Shown here piece after piece: positions 55,324 through 64,000 of a stretch of 64,000 nucleotides of DNA. The notes beneath the pieces are model-generated. The model was given only the letters and a program-made list of their open reading frames with translations, ran no database searches and was not told the DNA's origin. Source of the DNA: an uncultured Erythrobacter sp. (lineage in GTDB: Bacteria; Pseudomonadota; Alphaproteobacteria; Sphingomonadales; Sphingomonadaceae). Position 1 is the stretch's first letter. Each line of letters opens with the position of its first letter. The stretch is taken from positions 248,001 to 312,000 of the forward strand of contig CANKYI010000002.1 in the NCBI GenBank assembly GCA_947488085.1, read 5' to 3'. The position numbers were made by a program, and so were the translations under genes.

Positions 55324-56661
55324 ATGCAACACGTCACCGCTTCGCTTGCCGCAATCGCCGTCTGTTTGGCCGCGCCGCTCTCTGCCCAAGACGATGTGGT
55401 CGCAGAGGAAGCTTCCGCGGAGATTGTAGAGGATGTAGCGGAGGTTGAGGCTCCAATTGATCCCGCGCTGCAAGCCGCCGAAGCCGCTCTAGCAATTGCG
55501 CCGGTTTTTGATGGGCACAACGATGTCCCGATCCAGCTGCGCTCGCGGTTCGACAATCAGATCAACGATCTCGATTTTGCTGACACAACCGGCACGGGCT
55601 CGACCCACCCTCAGGGGCGTGCGATGCACACCGATATTGCCCGACTGGCCGAGGGGCGAGTGGGCGCCCAATATTGGTCTGTCTATGTCCCTGTCAGCCT
55701 GTCCGAACCCGAGGCGGTGCAGATGACTATGGAGCAGATCGACGTGATGAAGCGTTTGATTGGCCGCTACCCGCAAGCGCTACGCTATGCGGAGACGGCT
55801 GATGACGTGGAAGCAGCGATTGCCGATGGCCGTGTCGCGTCGTTGCTCGGCATGGAGGGTGGGCACTCTATCGGTTCGAGCCTTGCTGTGCTGCGCCAAA
55901 TGTATGCGCTGGGCGCCCGCTATATGACGATCACGCATAGTCGCAACACGCCATGGGCGGATAGCGCTACGGACACGCCCGAGCATGGCGGTCTGTCCGA
56001 TTTTGGCAAGGATGTCATCCGCGAGATGAACCGGATCGGGATGCTTGTTGACCTTAGCCATGTGAGCGAGGATGCAATGATGGACGCGCTTGATGTGGCG
56101 CGCGCTCCGGTGATTTTCAGCCATTCCGGCGTGCGCGCGATCAACGGTCACGCTCGCAATGTGCCTAATAGCGTGCTCGCGCGACTACCTGATAATGGCG
56201 GGATTGTGATGGTCGTGGCGCTGCCCGGCTTTCTCAACAATGAAAGCCGTGAATGGTTTGCCGCACGTCAGGCAGAGACAGCGCGGTTGGAATCGCTCTT
56301 CCAAGGTCAACCGACTGTGGTCGAGGCGGCGATGGCAGAATGGGATGAAGCCAATCCGACGCCTGAGACTATGATCACGCACATGGCCGATCACATCGAT
56401 CATATCCGCGATACGATTGGCGTCGAATATATTGGCATCGGGGCTGACTTTGACGGCATGCCAACAGGTCCGATCGGCTTTGAGGATACGAGTGGGTACC
56501 CCCAGCTCTTCGCAGAGCTGGCCCGGCGCGGTTACTCGCAGGTCGAAATGGAGCTAATCGCCAGCCGCAACGCGATGCGTGTCCTGCGCGAAGCAGAGCG
56601 ATATGCCGCACGCGCAGCATCACAGCCGCCGATTGAGACGTTATTGTCGGTTGAAGAGTGA
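55324..56661 (+). CDS. Membrane dipeptidase (peptidase M19)
   Basis: The protein has 445 residues with a signal peptide ending LSAQD and an acidic Ala/Glu linker. The renal-dipeptidase zinc site is complete: FDGHNDVPIQL, LLGMEGGHSIG, MTITHSRNTPW, VDLSHVSEDAMMDAL and FSHSGVRAI. It hydrolyses dipeptides in the periplasm or on the cell surface. The Met at 55324 starts the signal peptide; the longer frame overlaps the divergent cupin gene. Confidence 0.93.
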   Translation: MQHVTASLAAIAVCLAAPLSAQDDVVAEEASAEIVEDVAEVEAPIDPALQAAEAALAIAPVFDGHNDVPIQLRSRFDNQINDLDFADTTGTGSTHPQGRAMHTDIARLAEGRVGAQYWSVYVPVSLSEPEAVQMTMEQIDVMKRLIGRYPQALRYAETADDVEAAIADGRVASLLGMEGGHSIGSSLAVLRQMYALGARYMTITHSRNTPWADSATDTPEHGGLSDFGKDVIREMNRIGMLVDLSHVSEDAMMDALDVARAPVIFSHSGVRAINGHARNVPNSVLARLPDNGGIVMVVALPGFLNNESREWFAARQAETARLESLFQGQPTVVEAAMAEWDEANPTPETMITHMADHIDHIRDTIGVEYIGIGADFDGMPTGPIGFEDTSGYPQLFAELARRGYSQVEMELIASRNAMRVLREAERYAARAASQPPIETLLSVEE

Positions 56662-56671
56662 GCCTTGGAGC

Positions 56672-56824
56672 TTAGCCGTAAAGCGCCGGAATAATCCAGA
56701 TCAGGCTCATGGCAATCACCGCAATGCCAAGGCCAATGCCCAGCACATAACGCATATGTCCGGTTGTGTGCGCACCGCGCGCGTCATCATCTTCGATGTG
56801 AATGGCGTCGTCTTGGTCGGTCAT
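56672..56824 (-). CDS. 50-residue single-pass membrane protein under an EcfG-type promoter
   Basis: A 50-residue protein: an acidic N-terminal half with Asp/Glu clusters, then one hydrophobic span (YVLGIGLGIAVIAMSLIWII) near the C-terminus. Although small, it has a strong GGAGG site 5 bp upstream of its ATG and an EcfG-type promoter 35 bp upstream. No family is recognised. The Met 12 codons upstream lacks a ribosome site and was not used. Confidence 0.75.
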   Translation of the reverse strand: MTDQDDAIHIEDDDARGAHTTGHMRYVLGIGLGIAVIAMSLIWIIPALYG

Positions 56825-56858
56825 AAAACCTCCGCTCTTTTTATAGACCCAACAAAGC

Positions 56859-56883
56859 AACGGATCGGGCTAGGTATTGTTCC
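56859..56883 (-). promoter_or_regulatory. EcfG-type general stress promoter for the small membrane protein
   Basis: On the minus strand, GGAAC (56883-56879), a 16-bp spacer and CGTT (56862-56859) match the EcfG consensus exactly and lie 35 bp upstream of the start codon at 56824. Confidence 0.7.
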
Positions 56884-56910
56884 TGAGTGGTTCTTACGCC
56901 ACCTACACAA

Positions 56911-57747
56911 TCAATCCCGCAGCAATTCGTTGATCCCGGTTTTGGAGCGTGTTTGTGCATCGACGGTTTTGACGATCACGGCGCAATAAAGCGATGGCCC
57001 CGGCGTGCCATCAGGCAGCGGCTTTCCAGGCAGGTTACCAGGCACGACCACAGCATAGGGAGGCACTTCGCCCATGTGAATTTCACCCGTTGCGCGGTCG
57101 ATAATCTTGGTTGATGCGCCAAGATACACGCCCATGGAAAGCACCGCACCTTCGCCCACGCGCACCCCTTCTGCGACTTCGCTGCGCGCACCGATAAAGG
57201 CACCATCACCGATGATCACGGGTTCTGCCTGAAGCGGCTCGAGCACGCCGCCAATTCCTGCACCACCCGAAATGTGCACATTGGCACCGATTTGCGCGCA
57301 TGATCCAACGGTCGCCCATGTATCGACCATGGTTCCCTCGCCCACATAGGCACCGATGTTCACGAAGCTCGGCATCAAAACCGCGCCTTTGCCGATAAAG
57401 CTGCCACGCCGAACGACGGCACCAGGGACAACCCGAAAACCTGCATCACGAAAGCGATTGTCGCCCCATCCAGCGAATTTGATCGGCACTTTGTCAAAGG
57501 CTGGATCGCCGGCGGCGGCATCGTCCATCACGCGATTGTCGTTCAGGCGAAAGGACAGGAGGACCGCTTTTTTCAGCCATTGGTTAACGGTCCACTCGCC
57601 GTTGACGCCCGGCTGCGCGACGCGCGCCTCACCGCTGTCCAGCATAGCCAGAGCCTCACTCACAGCATGGCGAACCTCGCTGCCCGGGGTCACTTCAACT
57701 CGGTTTTCCCAAGCTTGTTCGATTTCAGCGATCAGGGTGTCAGTCAT
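56911..57747 (-). CDS. dapD: 2,3,4,5-tetrahydropyridine-2,6-dicarboxylate N-succinyltransferase
   Basis: A 278-residue left-handed beta-helix acyltransferase of the usual length. Helix-repeat units such as [39 protein letters not shown] and [16 protein letters not shown] are clear DapD features. The enzyme succinylates tetrahydrodipicolinate in lysine and diaminopimelate synthesis in the cytoplasm. It is a single gene on the minus strand, upstream of the EcfG-driven small gene but separate from it. Confidence 0.96.
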   Translation of the reverse strand: MTDTLIAEIEQAWENRVEVTPGSEVRHAVSEALAMLDSGEARVAQPGVNGEWTVNQWLKKAVLLSFRLNDNRVMDDAAAGDPAFDKVPIKFAGWGDNRFRDAGFRVVPGAVVRRGSFIGKGAVLMPSFVNIGAYVGEGTMVDTWATVGSCAQIGANVHISGGAGIGGVLEPLQAEPVIIGDGAFIGARSEVAEGVRVGEGAVLSMGVYLGASTKIIDRATGEIHMGEVPPYAVVVPGNLPGKPLPDGTPGPSLYCAVIVKTVDAQTRSKTGINELLRD

Positions 57748-57951
57748 AAGTACTCCGCCGTAAGGCCCATAATGAGACGCGATTGCGCGTTGTTCTCGTG
57801 TGTTTCCTTCGCGCTGCTAGCGTTATGGACGAAGGGCGGCAAGACCGAGCCTCTGCAAGGGGACTAAGGAATGTCGCTGAGGCACCTGTAAGTCGTTTGA
57901 CGATCCCCGTTTGGCAATGGTTCAGGGAGTTCGCTGTTAAGGATAATGCGC

Positions 57952-60396
57952 ATGGCTGACACTACTGATTCTCGCACCGATTCGAACTCAGCAGCCATGA
58001 AGGAGTCGCGCTCTTCATCCAACCACGACCCGGCCGCGCCTGTTCGATGGAAAGTGGTTGCCGCGGCCGTTGTTTGCGCCACTCTTAGCGCGTGCGGCGG
58101 CGGTGGTGGGAGTGATGCTGTGCGATCAGTGTCCGCGCTACCTCCGCCACCGCCTCCTCCGCCACCGCCTCCACCTCCACCGCCTCCCCCGACCAATTTT
58201 GACACTGCCGAATTCCGCCGGTCCGATGGCCCCGCCTTCCACGGCGCGGATACCGCCTGGCGCGATGGCGCAACCGGCGTAGGGCAAATCATCGCGGTTA
58301 TTGACAGCGGAATTGATAGTGACAGCCCAGAATTTGCGGGTCGCCTTCACCCAAATTCGCGCGATGTTGCTGGCAATCGCGGAGTTGATCCAGAGGATGA
58401 TCATGGCACTAATGTTGCTCTGGTTGCAGCAGGGGCACGCAATGATGATGGTGTGCTTGGCACCGCGTTTGACGCTCAAGTGCTGGCAATCCGAGCAGAC
58501 ATGCCGGGTTCTTGTGGGAACGATACGCCTCAGGATTCGAGTTTAGGGTGCCTGTTCACGGATATCGCTATCGCGGACGGGGTGGACTTGGCGATCCAAA
58601 CTGGCGTCAGCGTCATCAATCTGAGCTTAGGCGGAAGTGATGCGGCACCGCGTTTGCGCAACGCTATCGCTCGTGCGGCAAATGCCGGTATCGTAGTGGT
58701 CGTGGCCGCCGGCAATAGCGGTGCCGGTGATGACCCCGATATCGATCCAAACCAACCTGACCCATTCGCCACAAGCCTTCTGGCGGCCGGAAATGGCAAT
58801 GTGATAATCGTCGGATCGGTCGATGACGGTGGCGGATTTTCAAACTTCAGCAACCGGGCTGGCAACTCTGCAGCCTCTTTCATTTCCGCACGCGGTCAAC
58901 GGATTTGCTGCGTCTACGAAGAAGGCGAGGTGTTTGTTGAAACAATCAATGGCGAACAGTTTGTAACGCTGTTTTCAGGGACCAGCTTCGCTGCACCTCA
59001 AGTTTCGGGCGCGGTGGCGCTTTTGGCGCAGGCTTTCCCTAATTTGACCGGGCAACAGATCGTCGAAATTCTGCTGGATACTGCGCGTGATGCAGGCGCG
59101 ACCGGTACAGATGCGATGTTTGGAACGGGCATTCTCGACATCGCTGCGGCCTTTGCGCCGCAGGGCACAACGTCAATTGCCGGGACATCGAATGCTTTGG
59201 CATTGGCGGATGATTTTGCCGTGGGTTCTGCTGCGATGGGCGATGCTCTTTCAAGCGTCTCACTCAGCACCATTGTGACGGACCGCTATGACCGCGCCTA
59301 CACGCTGGACCTAGGAGCGCGTTCACGCAGCGCTGCACAAACGCCGCGTCTGCGCGGTGCGGTTGAGCAGGTTGGCTATACGAGCAGCGGCGGCAATGAT
59401 GCCTTGGCGTTTTCTGTGACCATGGGCGAGGGGCAACGCGCAGCCGGCCTCGGATGGTCACGCCAGTTGCAACTCTCAGCCCAAGATGCGCAGGGCGCGC
59501 GGGTTTTGGCAGCACGTGTGGCAGCGCGGATTGCGCCGGACACACAAGTTGGTTTCGCCATTTCACAAAGCGCCAGTGGCTTGGTCGCGCAATTGCAAGG
59601 CGCGGATCGCCCAGCATTCCTGATCGCACCAGAGGCCGGGTTTGATGCCGGGTTTTTGGAGAGCAGCGATATTGCCGCCGCCTCCCGATATCAGATCGGC
59701 GAATGGGGCCTGACGGTCTCGGCAGAACGCGGCAATGCTTGGCTTGGCGATAATCGGCAGGCGAGCGACGTTCTGTTTGGCGTGCGCGAACGGCGTCCAA
59801 CGTCCACCATCAGTATCGCAGCAGACCGCAAATGGCGCGGGCTGGATGCGAGCGTGGCAGTGTCGTACCTCTCTGAGCAAAACACCCTATTGGGCGCACA
59901 CTTTAATCCCACGTTTGGTTTGAGCGGCGCGGACACTGCATTTATTGATGGGCGTGTCGCACACCAATTGGGCGCAGATTGGCGCGTTGGGGCGGCCTTC
60001 CGTGCCGGACTTTCGCGCCCACGCGGTGGATCGTTGCTCGGATCTGGATCGCAGATCAACACGCAAAGTTGGTCTTTCGATGTCACGCGTCGCGGCACCA
60101 TCATGCGCGGTGACAGTATCGGCCTTCGTGTCAGTCAGCCTTTGCGAGTAAGCGGCGGCACAGTGAATTTCGATCTGCCTGTCGCCTATGACTATGCCAG
60201 CGAAAGCGCCATTCTGGGCCGGCAGAGCCTCTCTCTGACACCGCAAGGGCGCGAGATCATGAGCGAGTTCAATTGGAGCGGGCAACTGCCAATCGGCACA
60301 CTTGGCGTAAGCGCATATTACCGCACCGATCCGGGCCATTTTGAGGCCGCTCGCAATGATGTGGGCGCGCTTATCTCGCTCAGCTCTTCGTTCTAA
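57952..60396 (+). CDS. Lipidated subtilisin-like (S8) peptidase with C-terminal autotransporter-like region
   Basis: The protein has 814 residues. After a long polar N-terminus, a hydrophobic stretch (about 34-48) ends in a lipobox-like LSAC followed by Gly and a run of 17 Pro. The S8 domain (about 80-390) has D118 in AVIDSGID, H151 in DDHGTNVA, the oxyanion Asn N254 and S344 in SGTSFAAPQVSGA. The last 400 residues are strand-rich and end in ISLSSSF, like an autotransporter barrel. The order recalls the neisserial protease NalP. The ATG at 57952 has AAGGA 8 bp upstream; the one at 57946 is too close to it. A divergent dapD gene lies upstream. Confidence 0.85.
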   Translation: MADTTDSRTDSNSAAMKESRSSSNHDPAAPVRWKVVAAAVVCATLSACGGGGGSDAVRSVSALPPPPPPPPPPPPPPPPPTNFDTAEFRRSDGPAFHGADTAWRDGATGVGQIIAVIDSGIDSDSPEFAGRLHPNSRDVAGNRGVDPEDDHGTNVALVAAGARNDDGVLGTAFDAQVLAIRADMPGSCGNDTPQDSSLGCLFTDIAIADGVDLAIQTGVSVINLSLGGSDAAPRLRNAIARAANAGIVVVVAAGNSGAGDDPDIDPNQPDPFATSLLAAGNGNVIIVGSVDDGGGFSNFSNRAGNSAASFISARGQRICCVYEEGEVFVETINGEQFVTLFSGTSFAAPQVSGAVALLAQAFPNLTGQQIVEILLDTARDAGATGTDAMFGTGILDIAAAFAPQGTTSIAGTSNALALADDFAVGSAAMGDALSSVSLSTIVTDRYDRAYTLDLGARSRSAAQTPRLRGAVEQVGYTSSGGNDALAFSVTMGEGQRAAGLGWSRQLQLSAQDAQGARVLAARVAARIAPDTQVGFAISQSASGLVAQLQGADRPAFLIAPEAGFDAGFLESSDIAAASRYQIGEWGLTVSAERGNAWLGDNRQASDVLFGVRERRPTSTISIAADRKWRGLDASVAVSYLSEQNTLLGAHFNPTFGLSGADTAFIDGRVAHQLGADWRVGAAFRAGLSRPRGGSLLGSGSQINTQSWSFDVTRRGTIMRGDSIGLRVSQPLRVSGGTVNFDLPVAYDYASESAILGRQSLSLTPQGREIMSEFNWSGQLPIGTLGVSAYYRTDPGHFEAARNDVGALISLSSSF
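58141..58191 (+). repeat. Polyproline-coding CCN tract
   Basis: Seventeen consecutive proline codons (CCT, CCG, CCA and CCC mixed) lie between the lipobox and the protease domain. Mixed codon use means it is not a simple repeat, but the tract length could still vary between strains. A Gly-rich frame on the opposite strand is an artefact of the tract. Confidence 0.8.
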
Positions 60397-61463
60397 GCGG
60401 GCATTCCCGCAGACAGAGCGAACTCGTATGCGCGGGCAACCAGCGGCGCGACACGGTCGCTCATGCCCTTTGCATGGGCAGAGGATGCGGTGCCATCGAT
60501 CACGCGTTTCTTGATCCCCTGCATAATCCCCGCAAGGCGGAACAGATTATAGGCGAAATACCAATCCATCGGTGGAACCGGATAACCGGTGCGCGCGACA
60601 TAACGCTCCACGGCCTCTTCAACCGTCGGAATGCCCAGCGCGGGGAGATCAAGCCCCATCAACCCGGCCCGTCCATCGGCGGGCTGGAACCAGTTGAGCA
60701 TCAGATAGCTGAAATCAGCAATAGGATCGCCCAGCGTCGACAATTCCCAATCGAGCACGGCAATGATGCGGTTCTCGGTCTTGTGAAAAATCACATTGTC
60801 GAGCCGGTAATCGCCATGCACCACGCTGCTTTCATGCTGCGGCGGAATGGTTTGCGGCAACCATTCAATCAACCGCTCCATTTGCGGCATATGCTCGGTT
60901 TCGGACAGCTTATATTGCTTTGACCAGCGCGCAATTTGCCGAGCACAATAATCGGTCGGCTTGCCATAATCGCCCAAGCCGATTTCGTCTGGCTTGTTGA
61001 GGTGCATGTCTGCGATTGTGTCGATCAGTGCATTGTACAATTCGCGCCGCTCTTCGGGTGAAGAACCGGGCAGTTGGCCATTCCAAAGACTGCGTCCATC
61101 GGCCATGCTCATGACGAAGAACATGGAACCCAAAACGTCCGGATCTTCGCACAGGCCATACGTCTTTGGCACGGGAAAGCCGGTGGGGTGCAGCCCTGTC
61201 ATCGCCTTATATTCGCGGTCAACCGCATGGGCGGACGGCAGCAATTTGCCGAAAGGCTGACGGCGTAGGACATAGTTCGCGCCGGGTGTCTCGATTTTGT
61301 AGGTCGGGTTGGATTGCCCGCCCTTAAACTTCGTGTAGCTGATCGGGCCAGTGAACCCTTCGACGTTGGATTCAAACCATGCGGTCAGTTTAGCGAGATC
61401 AAGCTTGTCCGCCTCTGGCACTTCGACAGTGCCGACCATTTCCTTGTCGAAATCGATATCCAT
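60393..61463 (-). CDS. APH-type phosphotransferase family protein (ACAD10/11 kinase-domain-like)
   Basis: A 356-residue kinase of the aminoglycoside-phosphotransferase fold. The catalytic loop SVVHGDYRLDNVIFHK and metal motif IAVLDWELSTLGDPIADFSY are intact. Such proteins occur next to acyl-CoA dehydrogenases and match the kinase half of the fused ACAD10/11 proteins, which phosphorylate 4-hydroxyacyl-CoAs. It is the last gene of an operon with alcohol and acyl-CoA dehydrogenase genes (start overlaps the previous stop by one base). Antibiotic resistance is unlikely. Confidence 0.85.
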   Translation of the reverse strand: MDIDFDKEMVGTVEVPEADKLDLAKLTAWFESNVEGFTGPISYTKFKGGQSNPTYKIETPGANYVLRRQPFGKLLPSAHAVDREYKAMTGLHPTGFPVPKTYGLCEDPDVLGSMFFVMSMADGRSLWNGQLPGSSPEERRELYNALIDTIADMHLNKPDEIGLGDYGKPTDYCARQIARWSKQYKLSETEHMPQMERLIEWLPQTIPPQHESSVVHGDYRLDNVIFHKTENRIIAVLDWELSTLGDPIADFSYLMLNWFQPADGRAGLMGLDLPALGIPTVEEAVERYVARTGYPVPPMDWYFAYNLFRLAGIMQGIKKRVIDGTASSAHAKGMSDRVAPLVARAYEFALSAGMPA

Positions 61464-62551
61464 CAGTCAAACATTACCACGCTGCGTGCGTGGCTCCCTT
61501 CGCGCATTTTGTCGAAACCGGCATTCACATCGTCAAGGCTGATCCGTTCAGCGATGATCGTGTCGAGATCGAGCAGACCGCGCATGTAGAAATCAACAAG
61601 CCGAGGTAGATCGACGGGGAAGTGGTTCATCCCCATAATCGCCCCCATCAGCTTTTTTCCGCCCAGCAAGTCCATCGCGCCAAGCCCGACTTTGCAATCA
61701 AGCGGCATCATGCCGAGAATGACGGCAGTGCCACCGCGGCGCAATGATGCGACTGCGAGGTCAGCCGAAGCCTGACGGCCGACAGCCTCAATACCCCAAT
61801 CAACGCCGCCGCCAGAGATGTCCATGATCTGTTTGGCTGCATCATCGGCCAATGCATCAACCGTATGGGTCGCGCCCAAGGTTTCGGCCAAGGCCCGCTT
61901 TTCAGGCAGAGGATCGGCAGCAATGACTTTGCCAGCCCCTGCGATTTTGGCTGCGTTGATGGTCGCCAGACCAACTCCGCCACATCCGACCACCAGAACC
62001 GTCTCACCCGGTGTCACATTGCAGGCATTGAAAATCGTGCCCGCGCCCGTCGTGACCGCGCAGCCAATGACGGCAGCCCGGTCGAGCGGCATATCTTTGT
62101 CGATGGCGACACACGCATTTTCGTGGATCAGCATCTGTTCGGACAACGCCGACAGGTTCAGCATCTGATTGACCGGATCGCCGTTCGCCATCGTCATGCG
62201 CGGCGCATCCGTTTTGCCGCGCCGGGTCGCCCCGCCAAGGCAAAGAGCCATGCGGCCTGTCACACAAAATTCGCAAGTGCCGCAGAATGCGCTGAGGCAG
62301 GACACGACGTGATCGCCGGGTTTCACGGTGGTCACTTCGCTGCCGACGGCGCGAACTACGCCGGCTGCTTCGTGCCCCGGAACGGCGGGGAGAGGATGCG
62401 GATAGTGCCCGTCGATAAAGTGCAAATCCGAATGGCACAGGCCGCACGCCTTAGTGTCGATCAGTACTTCGTGCGGCATGGGATCGGCGACGTTGATGTC
62501 GCCGATCACAAGACCTTCACCCGGTGTTCCCAGGATCGCTGCTTTTGCCAT
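61463..62551 (-). CDS. Zinc-dependent alcohol dehydrogenase (MDR superfamily)
   Basis: The protein has 362 residues. The catalytic zinc ligands lie in KACGLCHSDLH and VPGHEAAGVV, and the structural zinc motif CGTCEFCVTGRMALC (CxxCxxCx7C) is complete. The nucleotide site is VVGCGGVGLATINAA. It resembles class III-type/allylic alcohol dehydrogenases of sphingomonads. The ATG at 62551 was preferred to one five codons upstream. It follows the acyl-CoA dehydrogenase gene by 27 bp and overlaps the kinase gene by one base, which suggests that it oxidises a hydroxy group on a fatty-acid-like substrate. Confidence 0.88.
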   Translation of the reverse strand: MAKAAILGTPGEGLVIGDINVADPMPHEVLIDTKACGLCHSDLHFIDGHYPHPLPAVPGHEAAGVVRAVGSEVTTVKPGDHVVSCLSAFCGTCEFCVTGRMALCLGGATRRGKTDAPRMTMANGDPVNQMLNLSALSEQMLIHENACVAIDKDMPLDRAAVIGCAVTTGAGTIFNACNVTPGETVLVVGCGGVGLATINAAKIAGAGKVIAADPLPEKRALAETLGATHTVDALADDAAKQIMDISGGGVDWGIEAVGRQASADLAVASLRRGGTAVILGMMPLDCKVGLGAMDLLGGKKLMGAIMGMNHFPVDLPRLVDFYMRGLLDLDTIIAERISLDDVNAGFDKMREGSHARSVVMFD

Positions 62552-62578
62552 TATTCCCTCTCCCAAATCCGCCGGTTT

Positions 62579-63910
62579 TTAGCGGGTCGCGCCCATATCG
62601 CCTGAGCTAAAGCCGCCAGCATCATTGGCCGGTTCACCTTTGCGCAGAGCGTTGGCCGTGGGGCCTTCTTCGGGAACGTGCTTGCCAAACTCCATGCGAG
62701 CGATGGAGCGTGCGTGCACTTCATCGGGACCATCGGCGAGACGCAATGTCCGCTGATGCGCATAGGCACTGGCCAAGCCGTAATCGTTCGATACGCCGCC
62801 GCCACCATGTGCCTGGATCGCATCGTCGATGATTTTCAGAGCCATGTTTGGCGCCTGAACCTTGATCATCGCAATCTCTTGCTTGGCTGATTTGTTGCCG
62901 ACCTTGTCCATCATATCGGCCGCTTTCAGGCACAGCAGACGGGTCATGTCGATATCGATGCGGGCACGCGCAACGCGCTCTTCCCATACTGAATGCTTGT
63001 AAATCGGCTTGCCGAAAGCTTCGCGTTCCTGAAGCCGCTTGCACATCTTCGCCAGCGCTTCTTCTGCAACGCCGATTGTGCGCATGCAGTGGTGGATACG
63101 GCCAGGGCCGAGGCGACCTTGCGCGATCTCGAACCCGCGCCCTTCGCCCAGCAACATGTTGGTCACAGGGACGCGAACGTCCTTCATCTCGACTTCCATA
63201 TGGCCATGCGGCGCATCGTCATATCCAAAGACGGGAAGGTGGCGGATGATATTCACGCCTGGCGCATCGTTCGGCATCAACAGCATCGATTGCTGTGCGT
63301 GGCGTCCGGCGTTTGGATCGGTCTTGCCCATTACGATGGAAACTTTGCAGCGCGGATCACCCAGACCCGACGACCACCATTTGCGGCCATTGATCACATA
63401 GTGATCGCCATCGCGTTCCATCCGGGTTTCGATGTTGGTCGCATCGGATGAGGCGGTGAATGGCTCTGTCATTAAGAAGGCAGAACGAATCTCGCCGTTC
63501 ATGATCGGGCGAAGCCACTGTTCCTTTTGCTCCAGCGTACCGTAGCGGTGAAACACTTCCATGTTGCCGGTGTCAGGCGCTGAGCAGTTGAACACTTCAG
63601 ATGCCCAGCCAATGCGGCCCATTTCTTCGGCGCAAAGGGCGTATTCGAGGTTGGTTAGGCCGGGACCTTCGAACTCAAAGCTCTCTTCGACGTGATGGTG
63701 CCCGTCATTGCGCGGCGGCATGAACAAGTTCCAGATGCCCGCTTCTTTCGCGAGCTTCTTTTTGTCTTCGATGATCTGGATCACTTTCCAGCGGTCACCT
63801 TCAGCGTCTTGCTCAGCATAGGTGCCCATTTCCGGGCGAACATGCGTTTCGATGAAATCGCGCACGCGATCGCGCCAATAAACTTGGCGCTCGGTCGGTT
63901 GGAAATCCAT
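62579..63910 (-). CDS. Acyl-CoA dehydrogenase family protein
   Basis: A 443-residue acyl-CoA dehydrogenase. The FAD and substrate segments [49 protein letters not shown] and the C-terminal [20 protein letters not shown] are all present, in the order seen in ACAD10/11-like enzymes. It oxidises an acyl-CoA to the enoyl-CoA, or acts on a 4-phosphoacyl-CoA if it is truly ACAD11-like. It is the first gene of the operon; 90 bp of upstream sequence at the window edge hold no other gene I can support. Confidence 0.92.
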   Translation of the reverse strand: MDFQPTERQVYWRDRVRDFIETHVRPEMGTYAEQDAEGDRWKVIQIIEDKKKLAKEAGIWNLFMPPRNDGHHHVEESFEFEGPGLTNLEYALCAEEMGRIGWASEVFNCSAPDTGNMEVFHRYGTLEQKEQWLRPIMNGEIRSAFLMTEPFTASSDATNIETRMERDGDHYVINGRKWWSSGLGDPRCKVSIVMGKTDPNAGRHAQQSMLLMPNDAPGVNIIRHLPVFGYDDAPHGHMEVEMKDVRVPVTNMLLGEGRGFEIAQGRLGPGRIHHCMRTIGVAEEALAKMCKRLQEREAFGKPIYKHSVWEERVARARIDIDMTRLLCLKAADMMDKVGNKSAKQEIAMIKVQAPNMALKIIDDAIQAHGGGGVSNDYGLASAYAHQRTLRLADGPDEVHARSIARMEFGKHVPEEGPTANALRKGEPANDAGGFSSGDMGATR

Positions 63911-64000
63911 GGGGGTGTTCCTCTCTAGTCTCTAATTGAAATCGAATCTGTTGCGGGCGACCGTGGCAGAGCGTGCCAGTGAGGCCAAGCTCTCTTTTGA

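Noticed and set aside
57772..57867. Possible 31-residue peptide upstream of the subtilase gene
   Set aside because: No ribosome site, no recognisable features, and it overlaps the dapD upstream region.
57864..58292. Glycine-rich open frame opposite the subtilase gene
   Set aside because: It is the complement of the polyproline tract and has no ribosome site or conserved features.

Overview
The window reads as chromosomal DNA of a marine, alpha-proteobacterial sphingomonad, most likely Erythrobacteraceae (Erythrobacter or Altererythrobacter-like). The grounds are moderate-to-high GC, the carotenoid genes crtY/crtI/crtB, a TonB receptor of the Caulobacter/sphingomonad type, a LOV-HWE histidine kinase like those known from Erythrobacter litoralis, and two sites that fit the EcfG general-stress promoter. 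I see no rRNA, prophage, insertion sequence or CRISPR array. Genes are densely packed, and no gene-free stretch exceeds about 250 bp.

Region 1 (1-11.3 kb) is an alginate-use locus. It holds the end of a TonB-dependent receptor, a FadR-type GntR regulator, and then a tight operon: PL6 lyase, PL17 lyase, KdgF-type cupin, hexuronate-type MFS carrier, SDR reductase, KDPG aldolase and KDG kinase. Read as a pathway: exported lyases cut alginate to unsaturated uronate, the MFS carrier brings the monomer in, KdgF linearises it, the SDR reduces DEH to KDG, the kinase makes KDPG, and the aldolase yields pyruvate and glyceraldehyde-3-phosphate. A sigma-70-like promoter and a palindrome lie ahead of the PL6 gene. 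A hairpin and a tRNA-Gly(CCC) close the block.

Region 2 (11.4-17.7 kb) is housekeeping: an SDR, a degenerate GDT1-like membrane protein, Dps, 6-phosphogluconolactonase, a Nudix hydrolase, DNA polymerase IV and a Bcr/CflA-type exporter.

Region 3 (17.7-26.5 kb, minus strand) runs crtY, crtI, a small secreted protein, a LOG-family protein and crtB, and continues into an NTF2-like protein and both subunits of a biotin-dependent acyl-CoA carboxylase. Most junctions overlap, so it is probably one or two transcripts.

Region 4 (26.6-38.7 kb) is mostly envelope and secreted functions: MipA, a DUF2059 protein, an S9 peptidase, an amidohydrolase coupled to a PqqB-like metallo-hydrolase, a large trimeric autotransporter adhesin, a lipoprotein metallo-hydrolase and a cyclic-nucleotide-domain patatin.

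Region 5 (38.7-46.6 kb) has a TPP riboswitch with thiC, a secreted RidA, a decayed copy of the thiC 3' end, a thioesterase-like protein, an isochorismatase-like hydrolase, a lipocalin, a YaiI protein, a ribosome-hibernation-type factor and a second patatin.

Region 6 (46.6-57.8 kb) includes a photolyase-related protein with swapped domain order, a FAS1 lipoprotein, a LOV-HWE kinase with its receiver partner, an S41 peptidase, PEBP and SWIB proteins, a dipeptidase, a 50-residue membrane protein and dapD. Region 7 (57.9-64 kb) has a lipidated subtilase with a probable C-terminal barrel, and an operon of acyl-CoA dehydrogenase, zinc alcohol dehydrogenase and an APH-type kinase.
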